A stretch of 64,000 nt of DNA from Pseudomonas sp. KU26590 (GTDB lineage: Bacteria; Pseudomonadota; Gammaproteobacteria; Pseudomonadales; Pseudomonadaceae). Location of the stretch: the NCBI RefSeq assembly GCF_026153515.1, contig NZ_CP110644.1:310001-374000 (forward strand), read 5' to 3'. Positions 35,923 to 44,627 of the stretch are shown here, piece after piece (position 1 is the first letter of the stretch; each line of letters begins with the position of its first letter). The position numbers and the translations under genes were made by a program. Below the pieces are notes generated by a model. The model did not search any database, was not told where the DNA came from, and was given only the letters and a program-made list of their open reading frames with translations.

Positions 35923-36516
35923 ATGCAAAATCTGACTCAAACAAAAGCGGCCCCCGAAAACCCGTGGCGCGTGCCCGCTCCCATTCTCCACAATGGCAAA
36001 TACGGCAGCGTGATCATTGATCGTGGCTTGCTCAAAAAGGCAGTCGCCGGGTCCAACAATTATTATCTGTTCAGCGAAACAGGCGTCGGCGTGCAGTCCC
36101 TGGTGATTGTCGGCACGGCCGTCCAGGTCACCGAGTTCTTGCTCGACCATCAACCGCGCGGCATTGAATCGCAGATCAAAAGTCTTCCGCATCTCTACAT
36201 GGGCATCAGCTCTTACAAGCCGCAGGAGCGATTCTCAGGGGTATTTCCTGCTAATGAGTTGCTGAGCAGTGTCGCTGGTTTCCTGGGTGGACTGATTCCG
36301 GTACCTGACTGGTCGGGGATTCTTGCGGCTCCCGATCAGTTGGCCAGCCTGAAAAAAACCATTAACGGCCTGAGCGCTGCGCAGAAGGCCAAAGGCAATG
36401 TGCTTTACGTCAAGTTCAGCTATTTGCAGGAGGACAAAATGGTGCTTGTCGGCACCGGTAAAGCGTCGTTCAAAGACATCCTGCATGTTTTACAGAAGCA
36501 CTATAGGAATCGCTGA
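35923..36516 (+). CDS. Hypothetical protein, 197 residues
   Basis: I do not recognise a family. The ATG at 35923 has AAGGAA upstream; an upstream in-frame start is less likely. The sequence shows no signal peptide. It has a hydrophobic Gly-rich stretch near 112-130 (LLSSVAGFLGGLIPVPDWSGIL) that is too short and broken to be a sure membrane helix, a KYGSVIIDRGLLKKAVAGSNNYYLF segment near the start, and a basic C-terminus (LHVLQKHYRNR). A small hairpin (GTCCAC-aggaa-GTGGAC, 35879-35895) lies in the leader. It stands alone between the acetyltransferase operon and the convergent pyruvate carboxylase genes. Codon use looks like host coding DNA. Confidence 0.8.
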   Translation: MQNLTQTKAAPENPWRVPAPILHNGKYGSVIIDRGLLKKAVAGSNNYYLFSETGVGVQSLVIVGTAVQVTEFLLDHQPRGIESQIKSLPHLYMGISSYKPQERFSGVFPANELLSSVAGFLGGLIPVPDWSGILAAPDQLASLKKTINGLSAAQKAKGNVLYVKFSYLQEDKMVLVGTGKASFKDILHVLQKHYRNR

Positions 36517-36546
36517 TGACCCATTTACCCCGCCTGTATTGGGTGC

Positions 36547-36573
36547 AAAAAAAAGAGGAGCCACGAGAGCTCC
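36547..36573 (-). terminator. Terminator after pycB
   Basis: Minus strand: GGAGC (36569-36573) pairs with GCTCC (36557-36561), followed by TCTTTTTTTT (36547-36556). It lies past the pycB stop. A second, perfect stem GCCTGCCGCG-tctgtg-CGCGGCAGGC (36591-36616) lies between it and the stop codon. Confidence 0.75.
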
Positions 36574-36638
36574 CCAGAGGTAACCGTTCAGCCTGCCGCG
36601 TCTGTGCGCGGCAGGCCGTTAACTGTGCAGCGACTGTC

Positions 36639-38447
36639 TCAGCCCTCGATCTCGACCAAAATCTCGCCCGGGTTAACGCGATCGCCTTTCGCGACATGAA
36701 TTGCCACGACTTTGCCGGCGACAGCAGCCTGAACTTCGGTCTCCATCTTCATCGCTTCAGTGATCAGGACCGCCTGGCCGGCGCGGACGGTATCGCCCTC
36801 CTTCACCAGCACGTCGACGATATTGCCCGGCATGGAAGTGCTGACATGGCCCGGTTTGCTGGCCTGCGCACGCTTGCCGATGCCACTGCCGACGAACTCA
36901 TTGAGTGGCTCGAACACCACTTCTTCCGGCATGCCATCAATGGAAAGATAGAAGTGACGCTTGCCCTCGGCCTTGACGCCCACGCCGGTGATATCGACGC
37001 GGTAGCTTTCGCCGTGAACGTCGATGACGAATTCGGTCGGGACGCCCTCGCCACCTGATTTCGCCACCGCGCCAGGCTCGGGAATCGGCAGCAGCGGCTC
37101 TGGCGCCAGGGTGCCCGCTGCACGTTCTTCGAGAAACTTGCGGCCGATGTCCGGGAACATGGCATAGGTGAGCACATCTTCTTCGCTGGTGGCCAAAGCG
37201 CCGATCTCACCGCGCAGTCTGGTCATTTCCGGCTTGAGCAGGTCGGCCGGACGCACGTCGATCAGCTCTTCACTGCCGATGGCCTGACGGCGCAGTGTCT
37301 CGTCCACCTGCCCTGGCGCCTTGCCGTAGCCGCCAGTCAGGTAAAGCTTCACTTCATTGGTGATGGTTTTGTAACGCTCGCCGGCCAGCACGTTGAAAAA
37401 CGCCTGGGTGCCGACGATCTGTGAAGTCGGGGTCACCAATGGCGGATAACCCAGGTCTTTGCGCACCCGCGGAATCTCGGCCAGCACTTCGCCCATACGG
37501 TTCAACGCGCCCTGCTCTTTGAGCTGGTTGGCGAGGTTGGAGATCATGCCGCCCGGCACTTGGTTGACCTGCACGCGTGTATCGACCGCCGTGAACTCGC
37601 TTTCGAACTGGTGATACTTCTTACGCACAGCGTAGAAATACAGGCCGATTTCCTGCAGCAGCTCCAGGTCCAGGCCGGTGTCAAATTCGCTGCCTTTGAG
37701 GGCCGCGACCATCGACTCGGTGCCCGGGTGGCTGGTGCCCCAGGCGAAGCTGGAGATCGCGGTGTCGATGTGGTCGGCACCGTTTTCGATGGCCTTGAGC
37801 TGGCACATCGCGGCCAGGCCCGCGGTGTCATGGGAGTGAATGAACACCGGCAGCGATTGCTCGGCCTTCAATGCCTTGACCAGCTCACCTGTGGCATAAG
37901 GGGTCAGCAGACCGGCCATGTCCTTGATCGCGACGGAATCACAACCCATCGCTTCCATCTCTTTGGCCTGCGCCACAAACGCGCCAATGGTGTGCACCGG
38001 GCTGGTGGTGTACGCAATCGTGCCCTGGGCATGTTTGCCGGAAGCCTTCACCGCTTCGACCGCCACGCGCAGGTTGCGCACGTCGTTCATGGCATCGAAG
38101 ATGCGGAACACGTCGATGCCGTTGTCCGCCGCCTTGGCGACGAATGCCCTGACCACGTCATCGCTGTAGTGGCGATACCCCAGCAGGTTCTGACCGCGTA
38201 GCAGCATCTGCAGACGCGTGTTGGGCAGCGCCGCGCGCAATTGGCGCAAGCGCTCCCACGGATCTTCCTTCAGGAAGCGCACGCAGGCGTCGAAGGTCGC
38301 ACCGCCCCACACTTCCAGCGACCAATAGCCGACTTTGTCGAGCCTGTCGCAGATCGGCAGCATGTCCTCGGTGCGCATGCGGGTCGCCAGCAGAGACTGG
38401 TGGGCGTCGCGCAAAATGGTGTCGGTGACGAAGATTTTCTTGGACAT
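36639..38447 (-). CDS. pycB: Pyruvate carboxylase subunit B (carboxyltransferase plus biotin carrier)
   Basis: 602 residues. The N-terminal HMGL-like carboxyltransferase domain starts at VTDTILRDAHQSLLATRMRTEDML and includes FRIFDAMNDVRN and VFIHSHDTAGLA (metal-binding His pair). A conserved PYC/OADA domain follows (to about 460). The C-terminal biotinyl domain has TEAMKMET with the biotin Lys at 567. With PycA it makes oxaloacetate from pyruvate; the same architecture serves in sodium-pumping oxaloacetate decarboxylase, but no oadB/oadG genes are here. The ATG at 38447 has AGGAG upstream. It follows pycA in the same operon. Confidence 0.95.
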   Translation of the reverse strand: MSKKIFVTDTILRDAHQSLLATRMRTEDMLPICDRLDKVGYWSLEVWGGATFDACVRFLKEDPWERLRQLRAALPNTRLQMLLRGQNLLGYRHYSDDVVRAFVAKAADNGIDVFRIFDAMNDVRNLRVAVEAVKASGKHAQGTIAYTTSPVHTIGAFVAQAKEMEAMGCDSVAIKDMAGLLTPYATGELVKALKAEQSLPVFIHSHDTAGLAAMCQLKAIENGADHIDTAISSFAWGTSHPGTESMVAALKGSEFDTGLDLELLQEIGLYFYAVRKKYHQFESEFTAVDTRVQVNQVPGGMISNLANQLKEQGALNRMGEVLAEIPRVRKDLGYPPLVTPTSQIVGTQAFFNVLAGERYKTITNEVKLYLTGGYGKAPGQVDETLRRQAIGSEELIDVRPADLLKPEMTRLRGEIGALATSEEDVLTYAMFPDIGRKFLEERAAGTLAPEPLLPIPEPGAVAKSGGEGVPTEFVIDVHGESYRVDITGVGVKAEGKRHFYLSIDGMPEEVVFEPLNEFVGSGIGKRAQASKPGHVSTSMPGNIVDVLVKEGDTVRAGQAVLITEAMKMETEVQAAVAGKVVAIHVAKGDRVNPGEILVEIEG

Positions 38448-38463
38448 GTTCGGATCTCCTTTT

Positions 38464-38481
38464 AGCTTCAAGCGGCAAGCT
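38464..38481. repeat. Intergenic 18-mer repeat, copy 2
   Basis: The complement of AGCTTGCCGCTTGAAGCT, identical to 7748-7765. The whole pycA-pycB spacer (38448-38550) is built of such AAGC/GCTT words, several repeated in both orientations. Confidence 0.7.
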
Positions 38482-38550
38482 ACAAGCGGCAAGTCACAGC
38501 GGATCGGCTTCAACTTGCAGCTTGCGGCTTAGCGCTTGCAGCTGGCTTTT

Positions 38551-39966
38551 TTATAAGCCCGCATGGGCAGCAATGGCGGCGGCGATGGCCAGGGCCAGCT
38601 CTTCGGGTTTGCGCTTGATCGAGTAGTTGGTCAGCTCGGGATGGCTCTCTACGAAGCTGGTATTGAACTGACCGCTGCGGAATTCCGGGTTGCGCAGGAT
38701 CTCCTGGTAATACGCGGCCGTGGTCTTTACCCCCTGCAGACGCATGTCATCCAGCGCACGCAGACCGCGGTCCATTGCCTCTTCCCAGGTCAGCGCCCAG
38801 ACGATCAGCTTCAGGCACATGGAGTCGTAATACGGCGGAATGGTGTAGCCGGTGTAGATCGCCGTATCGGTGCGCACGCCGGGACCGCCAGGCGCGTAAT
38901 AACGGGTGATCTTGCCAAAGCTCGGTAGGAAGTTGTTTTTCGGGTCCTCCGCGTTGATGCGGAACTGCAACGCGAAACCGCGATGGATGATGTCTTCCTG
39001 CTTGACCGACAGCGGCAGCCCCGAGGCGATACGAATCTGCTCGCGGACGATGTCGATCCCGGTGATTTCCTCAGTGATCGTGTGCTCGACCTGTACGCGG
39101 GTGTTCATCTCCATGAAGTACACCTCGCCCTCGGCGAGCAAAAACTCCACGGTGCCGGCGTTCTCATAGCCCACGGCCTTGGCGGCGCGCACGGAGAGGT
39201 CGCCGATGTAGGCGCGCTGCTCCGGCGTCAGTTGCGGGCTCGGGGCGATTTCGATGAGCTTCTGGTTGCGGCGCTGGATCGAGCAATCACGCTCGAACAG
39301 GTGAACGACGTTGCCAAAGCTGTCGCCAAGGACCTGCGCTTCGATGTGCTTTGGGTTGACGATGCACTTTTCGAGAAAGACTTCGGCCTTGCCGAAGGCC
39401 TTGGTGGCTTCGGAAATGACCCGAGGGAACGCCTGCTCCAGCTCTTCCCGGCTGTTGCAGCGACGAATGCCGCGACCGCCGCCGCCCGACGTGGCCTTGA
39501 GCATCACGGGGTAACCGATGCGATCGCCCTCAACCAGTGCTTCGGCGATGTCAGCCACGTTGCCTTCGGTGCCGGGCGTCACCGGCACGCCGGCCTTGAT
39601 CATGCTGCGACGCGCTTCGGTCTTGTCGCCCATGCGGCGGATCACTTCAGCGGACGGGCCGATGAACTTGATCCCTCGTTCGGCGCAGATATCCGCCAGC
39701 TCTGCGTTCTCCGACAGAAACCCATAGCCGGGGTGTAACGCATCGCAGCCGGTTTCAACGGCGAGGTTCACCAGCTTGCGCGGGTTCAAATAGCCTTCGA
39801 GGGGCTCCGAGCCGATGCCATACGCTTCGTCGGCACGCTTCACGTGGAGCGCGTGACGGTCCGCGTCGGAATAGATCGCCACCGAGCGGATGCCCATTTC
39901 GGCGCAGGCGCGCACGATCCGGACAGCGATTTCCCCACGGTTGGCGATCAGGATTTTTTTTATCAC
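38551..39966 (-). CDS. pycA: Pyruvate carboxylase subunit A (biotin carboxylase)
   Basis: 471 residues with the biotin carboxylase fold: start MIKKILIANRGEIAVRIVRACAEMG, ATP-grasp loop KATSGGGGRGIRRC (about 158-171), and the catalytic stretch FMEMNTRVQVEHTITEEITGIDIVREQI. It carboxylates the biotin of PycB using ATP and bicarbonate. It resembles AccC of acetyl-CoA carboxylase, but the neighbouring pycB and the divergent LysR regulator identify it as pyruvate carboxylase. It is first in the pycA-pycB operon, with a 103-base repeat-filled spacer to pycB. Confidence 0.95.
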   Translation of the reverse strand: MIKKILIANRGEIAVRIVRACAEMGIRSVAIYSDADRHALHVKRADEAYGIGSEPLEGYLNPRKLVNLAVETGCDALHPGYGFLSENAELADICAERGIKFIGPSAEVIRRMGDKTEARRSMIKAGVPVTPGTEGNVADIAEALVEGDRIGYPVMLKATSGGGGRGIRRCNSREELEQAFPRVISEATKAFGKAEVFLEKCIVNPKHIEAQVLGDSFGNVVHLFERDCSIQRRNQKLIEIAPSPQLTPEQRAYIGDLSVRAAKAVGYENAGTVEFLLAEGEVYFMEMNTRVQVEHTITEEITGIDIVREQIRIASGLPLSVKQEDIIHRGFALQFRINAEDPKNNFLPSFGKITRYYAPGGPGVRTDTAIYTGYTIPPYYDSMCLKLIVWALTWEEAMDRGLRALDDMRLQGVKTTAAYYQEILRNPEFRSGQFNTSFVESHPELTNYSIKRKPEELALAIAAAIAAHAGL

Positions 39967-40108
39967 TGGTATTTCCTCGACCGATTAGCAGACGGGCCAG
40001 ATGGCTGGCCAATACCGCGCGACATTCCGTTACTGCATGTTGCTCACAGGTGAAGCCACCCTATGACGAATCAGCAATTAACAAAAATGAGTAAATATTG
40101 GGTGAACC

Positions 40109-40124
40109 ATAAGCAAAACCTTAT
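40109..40124. promoter_or_regulatory. LysR-type palindrome between pycA and its regulator
   Basis: ATAAG-CAAAAC-CTTAT is a perfect 5-bp inverted repeat in the 195-base divergent spacer, 143 bases from pycA and 38 bases before the regulator's ATG. It is a candidate operator for the adjacent LysR protein; the arm spacing is one base longer than the common T-N11-A. Confidence 0.5.
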
Positions 40125-40161
40125 AGTTGCCACTATCAGCTAAGCGGCCAAGGGTGAATAA

Positions 40162-41112
40162 ATGCGTAAGTCATTGATGCGCATGACGTTGCGTCAGTTG
40201 CGGATCTTCAATGAGGTCTGTGATTTGCGCTCTTACAGTCGAGCGGCTGAAGAAATGTCGCTGACGCAGCCAGCGGTGAGCCTGCAGATTCGTCAGCTCG
40301 AAGAGCTGGTCGGCCAGCCGTTGTTCGAATATGTGGGTAAGAAGCTCTACCTCACGGAAGCAGCCGAGGCGCTACAGCTCGCCAGCCGCGACATCTTCGG
40401 TCGTCTGGAGAACCTCGACATGCAGCTTTCCGACATGCAGGGCTCGCTGCAGGGGCAGCTCAAACTGGCGATCGAATCCAGTGCCAAGTATTTCGTGCCC
40501 CACCTGTTCGCGGCCTTCAAACGTAAATACCCGGAAGTCATGCTCAACCTCACGGTCGTCAATCGGGCGCAGGTGATTCGGCGGCTCTCGGATAACCGCG
40601 ATGACCTGGTGGTGATGTCGATGGTCCCGCAGGACATGGGCCTGGAGTTCTTGCCCTTTCTGAATAACCCGATCGTTGCCGTGGCACAGCCGGATCACCC
40701 GTTGACGCTATTGCCCAATCCAACGCTGAAGGATCTGGAATCGGCAACGCTGGTGGTCCGCGAGCAGGGCTCGGGGACGCGCAAGGCGTGCGAGGAGTAT
40801 TTCAAGGAGAAGCGCATTCACTTCGAGCACACGCTGGAGGTCTCATCGGCCGAGGCGCAGCGCGAATGCGTGGTCGCGGGGCTTGGCGTCGCACTGCTGA
40901 CGCGCCATGCGCTGAGCCTGGAACTTGCCACTGGCACGCTGATTGAGCTGCCAGTGGCTGAATTGCCGCTGTACCGAAGCTGGTGCGTCGTACAGGCACG
41001 GGACAAACGTCTGTCGCCGGTGGCTCACGCATTCCTGTCATTCATTCGCACGGAGCGTACGCAGATCAGCGAGCTGGTCGCACGCTTTGATGGCCACCTT
41101 CCGAAGGGCTAG
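40162..41112 (+). CDS. LysR-family regulator divergent from pycAB
   Basis: 316 residues. Helix-turn-helix at about 8-68 (MTLRQLRIFNEVCDLRSYSRAAEEMSLTQPAVSLQIRQLEELVGQPLFEY), then the substrate-binding-like effector domain (about 95-300). It corresponds in place to PA5437/PycR, which I recall as a regulator linked to pyruvate carboxylase and lipid metabolism in P. aeruginosa; that link is by position. Two further in-frame ATGs (residues 6 and 8) are possible starts. Its end overlaps the convergent small gene by about 47 bases. Confidence 0.9.
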   Translation: MRKSLMRMTLRQLRIFNEVCDLRSYSRAAEEMSLTQPAVSLQIRQLEELVGQPLFEYVGKKLYLTEAAEALQLASRDIFGRLENLDMQLSDMQGSLQGQLKLAIESSAKYFVPHLFAAFKRKYPEVMLNLTVVNRAQVIRRLSDNRDDLVVMSMVPQDMGLEFLPFLNNPIVAVAQPDHPLTLLPNPTLKDLESATLVVREQGSGTRKACEEYFKEKRIHFEHTLEVSSAEAQRECVVAGLGVALLTRHALSLELATGTLIELPVAELPLYRSWCVVQARDKRLSPVAHAFLSFIRTERTQISELVARFDGHLPKG

Positions 41113-41296
41113 CGCTCTGCCAGAAGTGAGCCGTGGCGCCATCCAGGTAGTTCGAGAGCTCCTGGTTCAGGCGGCGTTCTTCGGAATGGCTTTCGATCGC
41201 ACGCCGGAACGCCATGCGGCGCTGGTCTTCCTGCTGACGGCGGGTCTTGGTGCTGGAGGTGCTGTGCTGCTGCGAGTCATCGTAGTGCCGAGGCAT
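41066..41296 (-). CDS. PA3496-family small putative envelope-integrity protein
   Basis: 76 residues, strongly charged: MPRHYDDSQQHSTSSTKTRRQ with QEDQRRMAFRRAIESHSEERRLNQELSNYLD. This N-terminal core matches the small 'PA3496 family' proteins of pseudomonads as I remember them. The last 20 or so residues overlap the end of the convergent lysR gene and may not be conserved. GGGAGA precedes the ATG. No signal peptide or membrane helix, so the 'envelope' label rests on the family name only. Confidence 0.7.
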   Translation of the reverse strand: MPRHYDDSQQHSTSSTKTRRQQEDQRRMAFRRAIESHSEERRLNQELSNYLDGATAHFWQSASPSEGGHQSVRPAR

Positions 41297-41405
41297 ATCC
41301 TGTCTCCCATTCGTGTGCGGGAGTACAGAGTGGCGGGGCGCGGTGACGATCAGACGTCGGAAGCGTTACAGGTTGGTGAAGGTTTCAGCCCTGCGCGGGT
41401 TCAGC

Positions 41406-42272
41406 TCAATCTTCGGACGATTTGATCGACTTCGGCGACAACCGCAGGCTACGCAAGCTGCGCTTCACGCTTTTCAAGTGATTGACCAGGCTCGGACCCC
41501 GCGCCATGGCGACGCCCATCGCCAGGACATCAATGACCACCAGGTGCGCGATGCGCGAGGTCAGCGGCGTGTAGATCTCGGTGTCTTCGTGCACGTCGAT
41601 GGCGAGGTTGACCGTGGACAACTCGGCCAATGGTGTCTGGCTCGGGCACAGCGTAATCAGGTTGGCGCCACTTTCGCGCACCAGATTGGCCGTGATCAGC
41701 AAGTCTTTTGAACGACCGGACTGGGAGATACACACCGCAACGTCGGTGGGCTTGAGCGTTACAGCCGACATCGCCTGCATGTGCGGATCGGAGTAGGACG
41801 CTGCCGTCAGTAACAGACGGAAGAATTTGTGCTGGGCGTCAGCCGCGACCGCACCCGATGCGCCGAAGCCGTAGAACTCGACACGATGCGCCGCCGCCAT
41901 GACCGTCACCGCTGCCTGCAAGGCATGGGGGTCGAGCTTTTCGCGCACTTCTATCAGCGTGTGCAGCGTGGTGTCGAAAATCTTCAGGCTGTAATCGGCG
42001 ACGGAATCGTCTTCGTGGATGGCGAACTGCCCGAAGCTCGCGCCGGCGGCGAGGCTTTGCGCCAGTTTGAGTTTCAGATCCTGAAAACCGGTGCAGCCAA
42101 TGGCGCGGCAGAAACGCACGATGGTCGGCTCACTGATACCGACCGCATGGGCCAGATCAGCCATGGAGCTGTGCATCACGGCCGCCGGATCGAGCAGCAC
42201 GTGATCGGCTACTTTCAGCTCCGATTTGCGCAAGAGATGGCGTGACTGGGCGATGTGCTGCAACAGATTCAA
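41406..42272 (-). CDS. hexR: RpiR-family regulator, HexR-like (TTG start)
   Basis: 288 residues. N-terminal RpiR helix-turn-helix (about 1-77: MNLLQHIAQSRHLLRKSELKVADHVLLDP ... VGISEPTIVRFCRAIGCTGFQDLKLKLAQSLA) and a C-terminal SIS sugar-phosphate domain (about 120-260, VEFYGFGASGAVAADAQHKFFR). HexR proteins sense KDPG and repress Entner-Doudoroff and central carbon genes. The start codon is TTG at 42272; translation from it gives the conserved MNLLQ, and no ATG fits. A perfect TGTAGT-TAT-ACTACA palindrome lies 43 bases upstream. Pseudomonads have a second HexR next to zwf/edd, so this may be the paralogue (PA5438 place). Confidence 0.85.
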   Translation of the reverse strand: MNLLQHIAQSRHLLRKSELKVADHVLLDPAAVMHSSMADLAHAVGISEPTIVRFCRAIGCTGFQDLKLKLAQSLAAGASFGQFAIHEDDSVADYSLKIFDTTLHTLIEVREKLDPHALQAAVTVMAAAHRVEFYGFGASGAVAADAQHKFFRLLLTAASYSDPHMQAMSAVTLKPTDVAVCISQSGRSKDLLITANLVRESGANLITLCPSQTPLAELSTVNLAIDVHEDTEIYTPLTSRIAHLVVIDVLAMGVAMARGPSLVNHLKSVKRSLRSLRLSPKSIKSSED

Positions 42273-42315
42273 AGGGCAGGACTCAAGTGAAGGATGGGCC
42301 GGGCTGTAGCTTTCT

Positions 42316-42330
42316 TGTAGTTATACTACA
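42316..42330. promoter_or_regulatory. HexR-type operator upstream of the RpiR gene
   Basis: TGTAGT-TAT-ACTACA is a perfect 15-bp palindrome. It fits the HexR consensus I recall for gamma-proteobacteria (TGTARTwwwAYTACA) exactly. Its position 43 bases before the TTG start predicts autoregulation. Confidence 0.75.
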
Positions 42331-42389
42331 TGACCTGCAAACCGCACAGTTAAACGATCTTGCCGAGGCAAACCGATCGGTGTTGAGGC

Positions 42390-44456
42390 TCAGGTCGCTT
42401 TGTAGTGTAGGGCTTTTCGCGCAGGGCTCCAGGCTTGCGCCAGACGACTGCGCAGGATGCCGCCCATGACGCTAGCCTCCACCGGCCGACTGATCAAGTA
42501 GCCTTGCACCTCGTCACAACCGTGAGACCTCAGAAACTCCAGTTGCTCGCAATCTTCCACGCCTTCGGCCACTACCCTGAGGTCAAGACTGTGGGCCATC
42601 GCGATGATTGCCCGGGTAATCGCCGCGTCTTGCGCCCCGTCATTCAAACCACGAATAAAGGCCTGGTCGATCTTCACGCAGTGCACCGGAAAACGTTTCA
42701 GGTAGCTCAACGATGAATAACCGGTGCCGAAATCGTCGATGGCCAATTTCACCCCGATGGCGCGCAGTTGCTGGAACGTGGTGATGATGTGCTCGACGCT
42801 CTCCAGCAGCTGACTCTCGGTGAGCTCAAGCTCCAGGTATTCGGGCTTGAGCCCGGTCTCTTCCAGCACTTGCCGCACGAGGCTGACCAGCTTGCCCTGA
42901 CGCATCTGGTGCACAGAGAGATTGACTGAAACCCTGATCGGCGCGAGGCCCTCTCGCTGCCATTCGCAGGCCTGATGACAGGCTTTGCGCAGCACGAACT
43001 CTCCGATGTTGGCGATCAGGCCGGTCTCCTCCGCCAAGCCGATGAACTCGCCGGGCGAAATCAGACCGCGCTCGGGATGACGCCAGCGCACCAAGGCCTC
43101 CGCGGAATTCAGGCGCCCGCTTTCCAGCTCCAGCTTCGGCTGATAAAAAACCTCCAGTTGCCCTTCTGCAATGGCGCGACGCAGCTGGATTTCCAGCTGC
43201 AAACGACCGGGCGTACCCGCCTCAAGGCTTTCGGTGTAGAACTGAAAATTGTCGCCACCCAGGTGTTTGGCGTGTTGCATGGCCATATTCGCCTGGCTGA
43301 CCAGCGCGGCTATGTCCCGGGCAGAACCCGGCAGCAACGCGATGCCGATCGAGGCGCTGATCACCAGCTCATGGCCGGAAACTGATATCGGCGAACGCAG
43401 CTTCGCCAGCAGGCGCGTCGTGATTCGCGCCATCGTGGTCAGGTTGCCGTGGCTGTCGAACAGCACGGCAAACTCGTCCGCCGACAAACGCGCGACGGTA
43501 TCGGCGTCTGCCACGTGGGCATTCAGCCGGCGCGCGACGAGGCGCAGCAATTGATCAGCGATGTCGTGACCCAGGCTGTCGTTGAGCAATTTGAAGCGAT
43601 CGAGATTGATATGCAGCATGGCCAGCGTGCGCCCGCCGTGACGCGCACGCTGATTGGCCTCGCGCAGCCGCTCGTTGAACAACGCCCGATTGGCAAGGCC
43701 GGTCAGCTCATCGTAATGGGTCAGATAACGCGTACGCTCTTCGTACTGGCGCGTCAGCTCGCGGTTGAGTTCATCGCTTTTGGCCTGGGCCTGTTGAAGG
43801 TGTTCGATGAGCGCCACGTTCTGAAACCGCCGGATCAGGCCCCGCTCGATCAAACGGTTGACCTGCGCGGCCACCACGATCAGCGCCAGCAGCAGAATCA
43901 GTCCGAGCCAGCCCCAACCATGGCATTGCGGGTCGCCGGTCCAGAACAGATAGAGGATGGGCGGCAGAAGGCACGGCAGCGTGAACGTGAGGAACGCCGG
44001 AATGCTTACCGCATAGGCCACACTGGCAGAGAGCGTCGCAGCGCCGATCAGGCCGAACACCCAGGCCTGCTGCGCCAGGCTCTGCACCGGCATCAGCACC
44101 AGCGCGGCGCTGGATAGCGTGAACCCGCTGACGCAGGCGCCAGCCAGAAACATGCGATTCCAGATCGCCTGTGAACGACGATCGAGTGATGCCGACCTGA
44201 ACGCTGCGACTTGCAGCACGCGCAGACACACAATCGTTGACAGCCATCCCAGCCAGACGCCAACCAGGGCGTAACGCTCGGGGCTCCAGAGCAGCCACGC
44301 ACAGAGCAAACCATTGATGAACATGAACAGGGTCGGCAGCAGCGATCCCTGATAAAGAAGGCGGGTGCGCTCGGCGGCAAGCTGGGTCGCGAACTGCTTG
44401 CAGATGACACGACGTGTCGCCACGGAGTCTGCCGGGGCTTCGGAGCTGAAGGTCAT
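42390..44456 (-). CDS. Membrane GGDEF-EAL protein, likely c-di-GMP phosphodiesterase
   Basis: 688 residues. Five or six membrane helices (about 35-200) are followed by a coiled linker, a GGDEF domain and an EAL domain. The GGDEF active site reads SADEF (325-329), lacking both glycines, so cyclase activity is unlikely. The EAL domain keeps its catalytic residues: EAL at 453-455 (SAEALVRWRHPE), VSVNLS, ELTESQ, DDFGTGYSS, VKIDQAF and AEGVE. I chose the ATG at 44456 (MTFSSEAP); 16 extra upstream codons lack a ribosome-binding site. Position matches PA5442, next to uvrD. Confidence 0.9.
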   Translation of the reverse strand: MTFSSEAPADSVATRRVICKQFATQLAAERTRLLYQGSLLPTLFMFINGLLCAWLLWSPERYALVGVWLGWLSTIVCLRVLQVAAFRSASLDRRSQAIWNRMFLAGACVSGFTLSSAALVLMPVQSLAQQAWVFGLIGAATLSASVAYAVSIPAFLTFTLPCLLPPILYLFWTGDPQCHGWGWLGLILLLALIVVAAQVNRLIERGLIRRFQNVALIEHLQQAQAKSDELNRELTRQYEERTRYLTHYDELTGLANRALFNERLREANQRARHGGRTLAMLHINLDRFKLLNDSLGHDIADQLLRLVARRLNAHVADADTVARLSADEFAVLFDSHGNLTTMARITTRLLAKLRSPISVSGHELVISASIGIALLPGSARDIAALVSQANMAMQHAKHLGGDNFQFYTESLEAGTPGRLQLEIQLRRAIAEGQLEVFYQPKLELESGRLNSAEALVRWRHPERGLISPGEFIGLAEETGLIANIGEFVLRKACHQACEWQREGLAPIRVSVNLSVHQMRQGKLVSLVRQVLEETGLKPEYLELELTESQLLESVEHIITTFQQLRAIGVKLAIDDFGTGYSSLSYLKRFPVHCVKIDQAFIRGLNDGAQDAAITRAIIAMAHSLDLRVVAEGVEDCEQLEFLRSHGCDEVQGYLISRPVEASVMGGILRSRLAQAWSPARKALHYKAT

Positions 44457-44627
44457 GGCGTTTCTTATAATTGGTGGCCTTGAACGTTCGCTGAGGATAC
44501 ACAAGCGACCGTCGAGACCAAACAGTCATCAATTAAAATCTACCGACGGCAAAAATGGGACCGACAACATCACGACCGGCCAGCGTTAGGGTTTGCCCAC
44601 GCCCTCACGGCACCCTAGAATGCCCCG

